A program made the translations under genes and the position numbers. From NCBI GenBank assembly GCA_018350325.1, contig JAEVLN010000007.1, positions 334,740-398,739 on the forward strand: DNA of 64,000 nt. Reading direction: 5' to 3'. Shown in pieces: positions 21,620 to 33,289 of the stretch (position 1 is its first letter; every line of letters starts with the position of its first letter). This DNA comes from Globodera rostochiensis (lineage: Eukaryota; Nematoda; Chromadorea; Rhabditida; Heteroderidae). The notes beneath the pieces are model-generated. The model worked only from the letters and a program-made list of their open reading frames with translations, made no database searches and had not been told where the DNA came from.

Positions 21620-23654
21620 ACTTTTTCCAAAAAATGTTGACAAATATTTGTTCGCGACTTGGCGTCACCATTGTCGCGGGCTTGGAAATCAAATTGTATT
21701 AATAAACTAAAATATATAAATTAATTTTTTTTAAATGCATTTCTAAAATTAAAAAAAAAGGTTTTATACAAATTTAGTGGCGTATGGCTTCCTTATATGG
21801 AATTGGAAAGCCTTTTGGACGAAAGCCAATTTTTACAGAAGAACAAAAATGCGTAACAGAACATGGAGTAACCCAAACGGAAGGGGAGAACGAAATTAAA
21901 CGCCTTTTCCCCGTCTATGCCAGCCAAATTAAATACATTGTAAAAAAATAATTAAATAAATTAAATAAAATACAAAAAATAACAAATTTAGAAAGCAAAT
22001 GAAACGGAAAATGAAACATTTTTCGTGAAAAGCTTTGCTCCCGGATGTTGTACGTATAAAGACCCTCAAAAGTTGGCAAAAAAAAATTGCTTTTGAATTT
22101 TAAATATATTTTAATTTTATTTGAAGGGCATTTTCCATGATAAAAGAAAAGTATATCAAAGTTATGGTAGGTAAATCTTTACTTTTTAAATGCTTATTTT
22201 TTTATTTAGGGAAATTATTTCCAATCATACAAATTCTTTGAAAAGCAAAGAACGGAAATTCGCCAAATTTTTCAGTTTGGAGAGGAAATTTGTAAAACGG
22301 TGGACACATACCAAAGAGAATTCTTTGAGTAATAAACAAATAATATAAATTGAAAATGTATTTTAAAAATAATTTGCATTATAAATACCTAATAGGCTTG
22401 CACAAGACCGGAGTTAAAACCTCGGCATTTTGGGATCCGGTTCATGAGTTTGTACCCGGTTAAACGGTGGTTTTTTTGAATGCCAAAATTAAAGAATTTG
22501 ATTTAAATTTGAAAACCCGGGTTTAAAGCATTGCACGCCGGCTAATTATGTACAATAATAAATTTACATTTTTTTTTATTCAGTGATGATCATACCCACA
22601 AATTTTGTGTCCATGTTCGACTCGGCGATTTCGAAAAGACTGGCATCGAATCGAAAAACGATTTCACAGAACTCGGAATCGAATTTGGATTTAAATATTT
22701 GAAGGTAGGGAGGGAAATTGTTGATTGAATAATTCTTACTAGGGTTGCTCTCTGAACCCTCGGGGCGGGAACGGGAAGGCATGGGCTGGCCATGCCGGGG
22801 GTCGGGGGACAACCTAATTTTGGGACTCGGAGTCGGCGAGCAAACTAACTAAAGACCGGATCGAGATCTCGACTCGAGATCTTGATCGAAGAAGCTCGAA
22901 ATTCTCGATCTAAGCCCAATTATAACATTGCTTGCCAATTTTTGTAAAATGTTCTCGGCGGCGCCTGTCGGCACCACCGACCCCACCCGCCCCCCTCTCA
23001 CCCAAAAATAAATTCTCAAAAAGCTTTTATTTTTGAAAATTTTCTGAACAAAAAAATGTAAAAAATTGTATAATTTTCTCGCCGGCGCCCTCGTCTCTTT
23101 CATACCCCACTATGGGTCAAGCCCAGCTCTAAACCTAACTTACTACTTCCTTTTTTTATTTCAGAAAAAATTTGACAATATTTCTGTTGTATTATTGGGA
23201 GCTGAGAAGCAATTTTTGATGGATTTGAAAATCGATCGGCAGGTTTAAAAAAAATAATTTTATTATTTAATTATATTTAATTTAATTTTCAGTTAATTTC
23301 CAATGTTTTTTTGCCCAAAGCGATGTCGCGAGGCGAAGATTTGGCGTTTGCGGCAACCGCTTGCGATTCGCTGCTGATCACCGCTTCATCTTCAACATTC
23401 TCTTGGTGGATCGCATATTTAATGCCCGATCAATCAACATTTTTCTACAATTCGAACTTTAACGGTATATTATTAAAAACATTTTTTGTTTTTGTTAATT
23501 TATTAAAAATTATATTTAATTTGCAAGTGTTAACGTTTTTAAACATTTCTTAAATTTAAAAGTGTTTTATTTAGGCACTAAATATTCTCGAGAAAACTTT
23601 TTGCCTGATTGGATACCAATACAATTGATCAATGGGACTATGATGCTCGATTAA
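21620..23654 (+). CDS. GT11 family fucosyltransferase (alpha-1,2-fucosyltransferase-like)
   Basis: Exons: 21620-21695, 21778-21939, 21992-about 22077, about 22129-22167, about 22210-22331, 22584-22704, 23165-23242, 23293-23464 and 23575-23654. The first exon carries RGLGNQI, the GT11 N-terminal motif, continuing WRMASLYGIGKPFGRKPIF. Later come GNYFQSYKFFEKQRTEIRQI and then FCVHVRLGDF, matching motif I (HVRRGD) with Leu in place of the second Arg. The last exons give MSRGEDLAFAATACDSLLI, then SSSTFSWWIAYLMPD, the classic E-D-L...SFSWW end. These enzymes transfer fucose from GDP-fucose to galactose, usually in the Golgi. A possible GC donor follows QKL near 22078, and the junction at about 22167/22210 is not resolved in phase. 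The natural start is unclear; it may be MNLSKMCKRN near 21409 or the galectin-like exons upstream. Confidence 0.8.
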
Positions 23655-23887
23655 TATTATAATTTTTTCACATCAAGAAATTGTTTGTTCAAATTGAGAA
23701 TGCTCCCCGACTCAAGAGATTGTTGGTCGGGGTTTTTGCCCCCGAACCCCAAACTTTTCGAGAATCAGGGAGCAATCCTGGTTAAAATCTTATTCTGATC
23801 TTATACAACCAAAATAGTTTAAGTTTTAAATCTGATAACGAAATTTCCACAAAATTCGATTTAATTAGACGCCGATTCTGTACCTAT

Positions 23888-24400
23888 CAGGGTTGTTCAG
23901 GGTCGAGAAAAATAACGGGTTTGTTTCGGTTCTTCGGGTTGAAAACGGGTTTCGGGTGTTCGGGTTGAAATTTTTTTCTTCAAAATACTAACCAAAAATC
24001 ATAATTAATATATAAAATCATAATTTGGTACAAAATTGGAAAGAATGTGATGCTTTTTTGCATTAAACAATTGAAAATTGTCCTTCCAAAAAACACACAA
24101 AATGAGGCTAAACCTCTATTTGGGAGCCCTGGTTAAGAGATTTGCAACCAAAAATTTATAATATGGCAATTTTATTCCATTGAAATTTTTAGGGAAAAAT
24201 TTCTAAAATTTTAGGACAATTCCCATAACAACAAATAATGTTAGTTCTAAGGAATTGCGTTGGATGGATAAAGCAGGGGCCCAATTTGTTTATTTTCATA
24301 AAATATGTTCTCTGATTTGGAGGGGTTGAAAAAAACGTTCTTCGGGTTGAAAAAAACCGGGTTTCGCTCATCAGGTTTCGGGTAATCCGGAGCAACCCTG
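23888..24400. mobile_element. hAT-like MITE
   Basis: Ends CAGGGTTGTTC and GAGCAACCCTG are inverse (one mismatch). The 8-bp flanks GTACCTAT and GTACCTCC agree at 6 positions. Subterminal words 'cgggtttcgggt' occur at both ends. Confidence 0.6.
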
Positions 24401-25133
24401 GTACCTCCATGAATTCTTGAACAACGATAGAAACAATAAAATTAAAATTAAATGTAATTTTATATCGGATATCTGATTTGTGTCTACCAAAACTGATCAC
24501 AATTCTGAAAGAGCAGGATGAGCGTTCTGTTAAGTACAAAAAAAAACATATTAGCAGTATAGGGTCACAAATGTGGTCCTAATTTTGTCCCAAACCTCCA
24601 AGACCGGCGAGAGTCCCGCGACTACCTGACCCAAAACTTGTTGTGAAGGTCCCACGCGTCTCCTTCATACTTATTTCAAAGTACAGTACATAAAAACTAA
24701 CCCTCGTACTTTAAGATTTACTTATTTCCATGAAGAACTTTGCAAATGAGAATTTGGCGTAAGCAAAGGAGCTCACGATTTGACATTATGTATATATTCA
24801 AAATTTTCGAAATAAAATGCCAATTGAAGGGCAAAATTTATTCCTCAATCCAATAAATTGATTTTGTTTTTCTCTCCTTTCAATTTTTGTTCATTATTAT
24901 TTATTGTAATAATTTCTATCCTCTTAATTTGTAATTTTATGTTGATGGCCAATCGTTTCCGGGGGCTGAGCAAGCCTTTCCGGGTCTGGCTAAGCCTTTA
25001 CGGGGGCTGGGCAAGCCTTATTATTAAAATAAAATTGCATTTTAATTTAATTTTACTCTTTCAATTTATTTATTTTTGTTTCAATTAACTCAATTTCCTC
25101 TCCACTTAACTTTTCATGGGGTGCTCTACTGGG

Positions 25134-25500
25134 CGCATCAGGTGGTTCCGACAGTAGTTGATTTCGACAGTAAGTGATTTCGACAGTGAATTCCAAAAAA
25201 ATGTTTCGAACTTGTTAGACATTTCGAATTTTCAACTTCTAAATGCTTTTTAGACCTGTACGTTATCCGTTTTGCTAAAAAATGCATTTTTAGGCTTGCC
25301 TCGAAAATTACAGATTTTTTGAATTGTTCGAATTTTTTACTTTTTCAGGGATTTTATATCATTTACGTGGGTCGAAATGCCTAAAAATACGAATTTAGAC
25401 TTCTTGGAAAATTATAGAATTTTTAACAGTGGCACTGTCGAAATTTACTGTCGAAATCACTTACTGTCGAAATCAACTACTGTCGGAACCACATGATGCC
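25134..25500. mobile_element. Foldback MITE with CGACAGTA subrepeats, 8-bp target duplication
   Basis: Perfect 8-bp flanking repeats CTACTGGG lie at 25126-25133 and 25501-25508. The terminal inverted repeat spans about 60 bp and includes GTGGTTCCGACAGTAGTTG; each arm carries GATTTCGACAGTAAGTG subrepeats. The G run at about 25505-25527 begins in the right target duplication. Confidence 0.8.
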
Positions 25501-25529
25501 CTACTGGGGGGGGGGGGGGGGGGGGGGTA

Positions 25530-27030
25530 CACCAGCAGTAAGGTTCTCGGTTCTCTCTCTCTCCTTAATCTGGTATCTCTACCAGAATCTCTCCCTTTTG
25601 CACACTATTTCTCTTCCTCCTTGATCTGCCCATATCTCGGTCTATTTTGATCAAAACTAAATAATCTTTTTTTTTGTTTAGTTCAGCTTTTTAAGCTGAA
25701 TTTTATCATAAATAAATTTTTTTTAAAAATATAATTTTAAAATTTAATTTTTGAAATTTTTTCTAAAATTGATCATACCGTAACTTGATTAGTTTTGATC
25801 AGAAACGAACAAACTTTTTTTTTGTTCGACTCAGCTCTTCGAGCTCAGTCTAAATATCTTTTCCATTACCACCTAAGGTAAAATTCGAACTTTTCCTTTT
25901 TTTACCCCAGCCAAATATATGCATAAATTGGTTCGACCCCACATATCGACCCCTAACCCGAACCAAACCCGGCAAGTGATATACCTTTTTGAAGCCCACA
26001 CCCTAGCGCAACTCCTACCACAAAATCAGCCCGAGCCTTAACCCAAAACTTTGACCATAAATGTTGGCGCAAAAAAAAATAATTTTTTCAACTTTGACGA
26101 CCCATTTCGACACCAAGTCGAACTTTACAGACACGGTCAAAAGACCTTTTTTGTAGCTTAACACCATCTCATCTTATAATTAACTAACCCCGACCCGATT
26201 CGAGCAAACCCCATCGTTTTTGGGAATTTCTCCCAAAACAGTCAAAAAAAGTGCGATTTTTCAAGAGTTTGTGTAACGCATAACTCTATCACAAGTTATA
26301 CCTACCCGGACACATGATACACCATTCAAACCCAAATTTTGTCTAGTTCTGCTCTTTCTCCAAACCCAACACGCCAAAAATATGCTTTAAACCACTTTTA
26401 GCCCCTCCAACTGCAACATGGTACCCAAAAAGGGGTGCGATTTGAGGCCCGTTAGACTTTTCGACTTTTACCGAGCAAATTAGGGGGAAAAAAACTATAC
26501 GTTTATAGTACCCTCCCCAGTTACTTTATTTTCATGCAAAATTTCAGCCACATCGAACTACACATCTCCGATATCAATGATTTTCCCCAGTGATCTAAAA
26601 GAGAATTTCCCTATATTATGTTAAACGAATTGAATGAATTGTACACCGAAAATTCATCAATCTGAATAAAGATACCTACTAGGCTTTTTCAAAAATTTAA
26701 TATCATTTTCCATTTATTCTCTCTATATTTTAACTCTCTTTTCTGCTTTCTCAATATTAGCTTCCTTTTTCAAGTAAACTGCCATACTCCCAAATTAAAT
26801 TAATGATTTGTTCTTTCCCTATTAATGCCTTAATTATGCTTACCGTATATACTGTTTTAATCCCACCGGCGACATTATTTTTCAACCCCCTCAGAAAGGG
26901 CGACATTATTAGAGGTGGTGGCATTAATTCAAAATATCCGACGGCATTAGAAAGTTCGTCGATTTGAATTTTTGGGGCTTCTTCGAAAACAAAGTTTGGG
27001 AAAAAAGAAGTGAAAACAAATTTCTTATTG
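25530..27030. other. Non-coding interval with degraded MITE
   Basis: No gene seen. 25790-25860 and 25640-25700 share 'tttttttgttyrrctcagctyttyragctsa' hairpins. 26841-26950 is a degraded ACCGTATATACT-family element with 'gacattattagagg'. The rest is low-complexity. Confidence 0.4.
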
Positions 27031-27145
27031 TAGTTTGGATCAATTACTTAACAATATTTGTCAAAATTTTTACGAGATTTGGCACTTCGTCGCAATCAAT
27101 GCGCTTAAGGAATTTGTTGCAAGAGTAAAGAATAGGCAAAATGTT

Positions 27146-27219
27146 AGCCCCGGGTGGGACTCGAACCCACGTCCTCCACCCAATCCGTGGACAGCTCTTC
27201 CACTAAGCCACCCCGGCTT
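27146..27219 (-). other. tRNA-like sequence (pseudogene or repeat-derived)
   Basis: A-box-like GGCTTAGTGGAAGAGC and B-box GTGGGTTCGAGTCCCAC are present. The acceptor stem has two internal G-G clashes, and the loop GGATTGG lacks U33, so a functional tRNA is unlikely. A related tRNA-like sequence with the same CCACGGATTGG core is at 31554-31624. TTAGGC-containing repeats follow directly. Confidence 0.6.
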
Positions 27220-27400
27220 GGGGTTCGTTAGGCTTAGGCCTAAGCCACCCTGGCTTGGGATTCGTTAGGCTTAGGCCTAAGCAATCCCGGCTTGGGGTTC
27301 GTTAGGCTTAGGCCTAAGCCACCCTGGCTTGGGATTCGTTAGGCTTAGGCCTAAGCCACCCTGGCTTGGGATTCGTTAGGCTTAGGCCTACCTTGGCTTT
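27220..27400. repeat. Tandem repeat with TTAGGCTTAGGC core, about 38 bp per unit
   Basis: Four to five units of GATTCGTTAGGCTTAGGC, then CTAAGCCACCCTGGCTTGG. Each contains two tandem nematode telomere hexamers next to their inverse. The same unit occurs at 46840-47030 and 57075-57165. Confidence 0.85.
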
Positions 27401-27716
27401 TCGTGTTTGTGTTAGGATAAAATGACTGAATGTTTGTCTTCAAAACATTTCCCTTGTTTTTATATTTGTCCAGCTGCTTTCCGAAACAGCAAATTCTGGA
27501 TTTTTCTGACTACATTTTTATTTAAACCAAAAAGTATATATATATAAATTAATGTACATTTTGGCATGCCAGATAAAATTAATAAATTTTTGTAGTATGA
27601 ATATTTTTGCACATTTCTTTATTTCAATTTTTAATTTTGTCATATGAGTGGAAACAAAAATATTTCCATTTAAGGGCTGAAATTGGCAAATATTTTCACA
27701 TTAAAAGAATCCAGCC

Positions 27717-28103
27717 ATCGACTTCTGGTGGTTGGTTGCTTTTTCCTTTTTGTGGCCAATTTATATAATAATGAATTAAATAATTCAAGTAATTGTAATT
27801 AAAGGAACTAGTGGAGGAGCAAGTTCCAGTTATAAGCAATCCGGCTCAACTAATGAAGGAACAAAACTGCAGAAGAGGGTGAGTTCTTGATAGGTTTTTT
27901 CCTGATTCTGAATGTTAAATAAAAAATAATAAAAAATGTATTTGCAGATATTAGAACCTCATGGAGGAGCACCCAGTTACAAGCAATTCGACTCAAAAAA
28001 ACTTCTTGTGTGGGTGAGTTCTTGATAGGGGTTTTCTTGATTTTGAATGTTAAATAAAAAATAATAAAAAATGTATTTGCAGATCCCAGAAGGCTACAGA
28101 TGA
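27717..28103 (+). pseudogene. Small secreted-peptide family relative lacking its signal exon
   Basis: The block starts CCATCGACTTCTG then gtggttgg, the same exon-1 end and donor as member 3, but the upstream block (27600-27705) abuts it directly, so the signal-peptide exon is deleted. Three further exons join in phase: about 27806-27878, 27948-28013 and 28083-28103. They encode GTSGGASSSYKQSGSTNEG, then EPHGGAPSYKQFDSKKLLVW, and IPEGYR then stop. The GGA(S/P)xSYKQ motif is repeated in successive exons, and the two flanking introns are near copies of each other, which suggests exon duplication. Confidence 0.45.
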
Positions 28104-28561
28104 CTTCAGTTTGCTAAAGGCATTGTGTTTTCGCGAGGATGGGACAATTTTGATAATTTTAATTGACAAATATATTATATTTTTAGCCTTTGATGCCCAT
28201 TAATTCTCTCATCGAGCTGAGCACGACCCCCCTCAAAGTGACAAAATTTTGGGCTTTTCGGATCAAACTGTACAATTAATTATACATTAAAAAATCGCAA
28301 AAGATTGCTTATTTTTACCTGACAATCCAAAAGCATAAAAATTCAATAATATTTTAAATAATTAATTTTTGATAAATTATCAATTAATGAAATTCATAAG
28401 AATTGTGTGGGTAGTATCCATTCGAATTGAATTCCTCCATTGATTAAATCATATGACGCCATTGTTTATGAATATATTTATTCATTAGTTATTATCTTTT
28501 TGCCATTTAAATAATTCATGAAATTAATTCAATTTCCAAAAATTGACAATATTTAAGAAAA

Positions 28562-28841
28562 ATGCAATTTTTTATCCAATTTTTTGTTCTTCTCTTGGCT
28601 GTGGCTTTGTGTTACGGTTGCGGTTGTGATGGAAAGAAAGAAAAGCCGCCCTCGACTTCTGGTGGTTGGTTGCTTTTTTACTTTTTTTGACAATTTATAT
28701 AAATGAGTTAAATCATTTTTAATTAAAGAAACCATAGAACAGCGACCTAAAGCCAAAATAGGTTGGCCGAAAGAGCAGGAACCTACACGCCTAACTATGA
28801 GAACCCACTCACCAAGTGTGTTTTGTTTAAATATAAATTAA
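28562..28841 (+). CDS. Small secreted-peptide family member 3 (two exons, 70 aa)
   Basis: Exon 1 (28562-28661) begins MQFFIQFFVLLLAVALCYG, a signal peptide, then CGCDGKKEKPPSTS. A short intron (gtggtt to aattaaag) leads to exon 2 (28729-28841), ETIEQRPKAKIGWPKEQEP and on to TAA; the join is in phase. The mature peptide is basic, Cys-poor after CGC, and unlike the second exon at 27806. Conserved start and variable tail is a pattern seen in secreted gene families under diversification. No family name can be assigned. Confidence 0.5.
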
Positions 28842-28859
28842 CAAGTTTTAAATAATTTT

Positions 28860-29860
28860 TTTAATTTGTTCTTATTTTGTAGAGAAGGGAAGGGCATTAG
28901 TGATGTAACCCCGGGTCCCAAATAGTGTCCGAAAACCGGAATTCCTGACCCAAAAATGCCCGGAAATTCAAATTTTGAAAATAATTTTTAATTTGTCAAA
29001 CAAGTTTTTTGAGAATTTTTATTCACTTTTGAGTGGGGGGAGGGGGAAATTTTGAATTTTTTACTCAAAAAAATCTTATTTTTTTTTGCGCACATTTTAA
29101 TTAAAATATTTGAAAATTATTAAAAAATGTTTCTTTAATGAAAGAGAAAGTTAATAATTAGGGCTGGAATTTATATGCTCCAAAAATGGCCAAATATGCG
29201 CATATATATGCTCCAAAAAAGGTCAAAATATGCCAAAAATGCCGAAATATGCACCGAGAAATGGCACTTTTAGTGCGCTAATTTGCTTACTACTTAATTT
29301 TTTCTCCTTTTAACGTATAATTAAGTAGATTTAAAGCTTTTTGGCATATTATTTGGTATTTTTGGAAAGTTGAACAAATTTGAAAAAAGTTCCGGAATTT
29401 TAACCGCCTGGCCAGCTCATCGCCATTTGGCCATCTCAGCGCCAGCCAGCCATTTCAGCGTCGACATTTTTTATATTTATTTTTTTACGCGAAAGTTTAA
29501 TTTTTTAGGCTTTCTTTTCAAAAATGACTAAAGGTCCTTAGTTATAGATGAATTATTTTTCAAAAACAGCCAGAAATCAATGATTTTGGGTGTGCATTTT
29601 TTCAAATTTTTGGTCAAAAATGTGCCAAAATATGTAATTTCAACTTTGTCCAACAAAGCTCAAATCAATGCGAAGGCTATTTTTGGGTTTTTTTGACAAA
29701 AGTACGCGTCCACCACAGTAAAGCCCTCAGAAAATGAATTTTGTCACTCAAGATGCCATCTTTAGGGGTGTATGCTAACCCTGACCCCGAGTCGGGGATT
29801 GGGTTCGGGGTCGGTGTTTTCCGGGGTTAGAAATTTCTTTAAAATACATAAAGGCCGAAA
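28860..29860. other. Non-coding repeat interval
   Basis: 29160-29690 holds 'gcatatatatgctcc' and 'aaaatgccgaaatatgcaccg' phrases also found at 1780-2100 and 6530-6620, marking an old dispersed element. G-rich tract at 29034-29045. No gene seen. Confidence 0.4.
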
Positions 29861-29867
29861 ACGTCAA

Positions 29868-30965
29868 ATGGAAATCCCGGCAAAGAATCACTGTTTTTAG
29901 TGTTGAAATCCCGGCAAAGAATCCCTGTTTTTAGTGTCGAAATCCCGGGTCACGCGTTCGCGAATCTCGGTTTTTGGTGTTTTACCGGGACAATGGCCGG
30001 CATTCCTGTGTTGGCCCCCCCCCCCCCGAACAAAAACATTACTAGAAAACCTTATAAAATGGTTATTTTAGGCACATTTCCTAATTGAAACCTTGCATTT
30101 ATTTTGTGTCAAAAACTTACTAAATAATAATAATTTCTCAGATAGAGTGACACTTTCCTAGAAGATCACGGCGGAGGCTAAAGATGACGTAATTTTGCTG
30201 AAGGCATTTTGTTGATTTTTAATTTAGTTTTGTCTGTTTTGGACCTTTTTTTCACATGTATTATTTGTTGCAAAAATTTGTAGCTGTTTTTTTTCATATA
30301 AAGCGATTTACTTTTATTATCTTATAATTGATTTTATCATTTAAAAATCATAGAAAAAAAGAATAATTCCTTTAAATACAATAAAAGCCGAAAACGTCAT
30401 TTTTGAGAACATTTTAAAATAGTGGTTGAAAGACTCTGATTTATTTTTCGGACGTTCATTGCTTTCGAATTCAAGTAATCCCAAGATAAAGTTGGTGGTT
30501 TAAAGAGCTCAAAAGCATTTTAATGTGCCCGACGAAACCTAACCCGACAAGGAATCCCGGGTTTCAAGGTCAAAATTCCGGCAAAAAATCCCGGTTTTCA
30601 AAGTCGAAATCCCGGCAAAGAATCCCGGTTTTCAAGGTCGAAATCCCGGCAAAGAATCCCGGGTTTCAAAGTCGAAATCCCGTCAAATAATCCCGGTTCA
30701 AGGTCAAAATTCCGGCAAAAAATCCCGGTTTTCAAAGTCGAAATCCCGACAAGGAATCCCGGGTTTCAAGGTCAAAATCCCGTCAAATAATCCCGGTTCA
30801 AGGTCAAAATTCCGGCAAAAAATCCTGGTTTTCAAAGTCGAAATCCCGGCAAAGAATCCCGGTTTTCAAGGTCGAAATCCCGGCAAAGAATCCCGGGTTT
30901 CAAGGTCGAAATCCCGGCAAAGAATCCCGGGTTTCAAAGTCGAAATCCCGTCAAATAATCCCGGT
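29868..30965. repeat. Tandem repeat AATCCCGGCAAAGAATCCCGG, about 34 bp
   Basis: Three units at 29868-29985 and about thirteen at 30535-30965. The unit is GGTCGAAATCCCGGCAAAGA, then ATCCCGGTTTTCAA. The 30000-30530 spacer is AT-rich, with a C tract near 30010-30026. Confidence 0.8.
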
Positions 30966-31553
30966 GCTGTTCACTTTATTGAAATAGAAATTAATTTGCT
31001 AAAAATTTAGGTTGAAGTACGTCTTCAAATTCTGCAAAACATTGGCTACTGTATGTATCATACACCACTTTCCCTATGAAGATAGTATCCGATCTGCTGC
31101 TGGCAAGAAATTGGAATGGTCGTCAAAGGTATAGAACAAGGACCGGCAAAATGAAAAATAAAATCTCGCACTAAAGGCTTAAAAGTGCCAAAATATGCAT
31201 TTATTAGCACTAAAAAGTTGCTTTAAATCAACAATAGTTCGAAATTAATGCTATTTGAGCCATTTCTGTTCCAAAATAAAGTGAATTCGCCCTAAGCCAG
31301 TCTAATTAATAACACATTATATTTAATCTTTTTTTATGACTTTGATTATAATATACATATTTAAACAGAAAAACGTAAAAAAATAATATTTTTATTGTAT
31401 TAATCGATTTTGATTGTCAGATAAAATAATAATTCAGGCACATGAATAAGTGCTGTGATGCCAGAAGGAAGCGGAGTGCGGGAGGGGCCTGCGTCTCTCT
31501 CAGAGGAAGAGAGCCCTCTTCTCATCTAGTGAGATAGGGGGAAGTGCAAGGGT

Positions 31554-31624
31554 GCCTGTGTAGCTCAGCGGTGAGAGCATTCCACGGATTGGAAAGGCCG
31601 TGGGTTCGAGTCCCACCGCGGGTT
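31554..31624 (+). other. tRNA-like sequence upstream of peptide-family copy 4
   Basis: Acceptor GCCTGTG can pair with CGCGGGT using G-U pairs. A box TAGCTCAGCGGTGAGAGC and T arm GTGGG-TTCGAGT-CCCAC are intact. The anticodon stem is poor and position 33 is not U, so this is probably a tRNA pseudogene or the head of a SINE. It shares CCACGGATTGG with 27146-27219 and lies just before the conserved peptide upstream block (from about 31670). Confidence 0.5.
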
Positions 31625-31912
31625 GAACTTTTTGCCCTTTCGCAGTGGACCGGTAGAGCACGACGGTGCACATTTTCTTTGTTTCCATTTTATTTCTTGT
31701 CAAATGTCTGGGGAAATATGGACATGTGTAATAGGGCAGAAATATTCCTATTTAAGGGCTGAAATTGGCAAATATTTTCACATAATTCAATTAAATTCCC
31801 TCTATTAAATATGCCATTGTTTGTGAATATATTCATTCATTCATTAGTTTAAATTTATTAAATTAATTTGAAAAAGTCGAAAGCCCCAAAAATTGACAAT
31901 ATTTTAGGAAAA

Positions 31913-32020
31913 ATGCAATTTTTTTAATCCAATTCTTTTTTCTTCTCATTTTGGCTGTGGCTTTGTGTTCCGGCTGTGGCGGTGATAGAAAGAAAAAGCC
32001 TGGTGGTTGGTTCTTTTAAT
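31913..32020 (+). pseudogene. Small secreted-peptide family member 4 (frameshifted start)
   Basis: The sequence matches member 1 from the ATG through the CSGCGGD region. The T run after ATGCAA has seven T, so the frame hits TAA after four codons. One more T would restore a frame like member 1. The upstream block (31670-31900) is intact. It is either a pseudogene or a slippage variant. Confidence 0.55.
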
Positions 32021-32049
32021 CCGTTTGTAGCTAATAATATCATAATTGT

Positions 32050-32675
32050 AAATTAAAGTATACGAAAAAAGAGAAAGTTTTTATCATATATATGTTTTAT
32101 TTATTTTAAATATAGGGTATATTTAGTTACGCTAAAAAATGCGACCCCTATCCGTGAGTTTGTACAAATTTAATTATTTAAAAAAAAGTAAAAATAAATC
32201 GTTTAATGAAAAAACGTGTTCCGGTTTGAAATAATTGGGAATTTTCTTAATAAAAACCTCTTTTTCAATTTATTTTAAAGCAAAAAAGCATCACATTTTC
32301 TGCAAATTTAGTTGCAAATCTTTTAACAAATCGAATAAAACTGCGAAAAATTTTCTACCCCCCCCCCCCTCCCTACTAAAAAAGTATTTGCGAACGCGAG
32401 CAAAAAAAAAAACATGATTTTACTCAAGAGGTTTTTTGGTCATAAATTCATAAATGAGGCTTTTTTGCCTGCCAATAAGGTTTTTGAAATTTTCATTTGG
32501 GAGCCCTGTTTTTATGTTGTTTTTAAGAACGATTGCAGTTTTTCAATAAAACAAATGATCTGAGAATAGCGGACAAGAAAAAAAATGGTAAAACTGTGCC
32601 ATCAAAATGATTACGTTGAAGCGTAAAGATCTTTGTTTTCGAATCCGCTGAGTATTTTTATATTCAAAAAAGACA
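32050..32675. other. Non-coding AT-rich interval
   Basis: No gene seen. C tract at 32359-32369. No tandem structure. Confidence 0.4.
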
Positions 32676-32679
32676 AAAT

Positions 32680-33288
32680 ACCGTATATACTGTTGTAATT
32701 CCCCATGGGGGATTATTTTTCAACCTACTCAGAGAGTGGGGGATTATTAGAGGTTGGGGGATTATTTTTCAATCTGTTTGGCGATATGTTCAATGTTCAT
32801 CTATCACAAAATTTTTCTTCATTTCATTAGCTGGCGAAATTGAGAAAAAAACCTAGGAGGGACCCTTTTGTTTTGCAAAATTTGTAGTTTTTGGACCAAT
32901 TTTCTTAACAAATTGCCATAAAAAAACGAAAATTTGACGCCTAAATTGATTTTGGAGAACATTTTTCTTCTGAAAAATTCTTTAAGAAAAATGCAATAAA
33001 CTCTAAAAATGCACCCCTAAAGATTGACTTTTTCAAATCTTCAAAAAATGCACCCCTAAAAATCGACTTTTAGCACCTCCTCCGAAAAAAAAAATCCTGC
33101 GTACATCCTTGGAACACACACATAGTTTATCCATTTTTCCCGTTACATCACGTCAAATTTTACCAAGTGGAAAAAGGGGAAAAAATGGATCCGGACTGTT
33201 AATTGAGGTGGGTGATTATTAGAGGCTGGGGGATTATTAGAGGTTGGGGGATTATTAGAGGTTGGGGGATTACAACAGTATATACGGT
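32680..33288. mobile_element. MITE family ACCGTATATACT, long copy
   Basis: Ends ACCGTATATACTGTTGTAAT and the inverse ATTACAACAGTATATACGGT bound about 610 bp. Both subterminal regions carry GGGGGATTATTAGAGGTT repeats. No ORF of note. Confidence 0.75.
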
Positions 33289-33289
33289 A

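Noticed and set aside
27146..27219. Functional tRNA gene
   Set aside because: Acceptor mismatches and lack of U33; kept as a tRNA-like sequence only.
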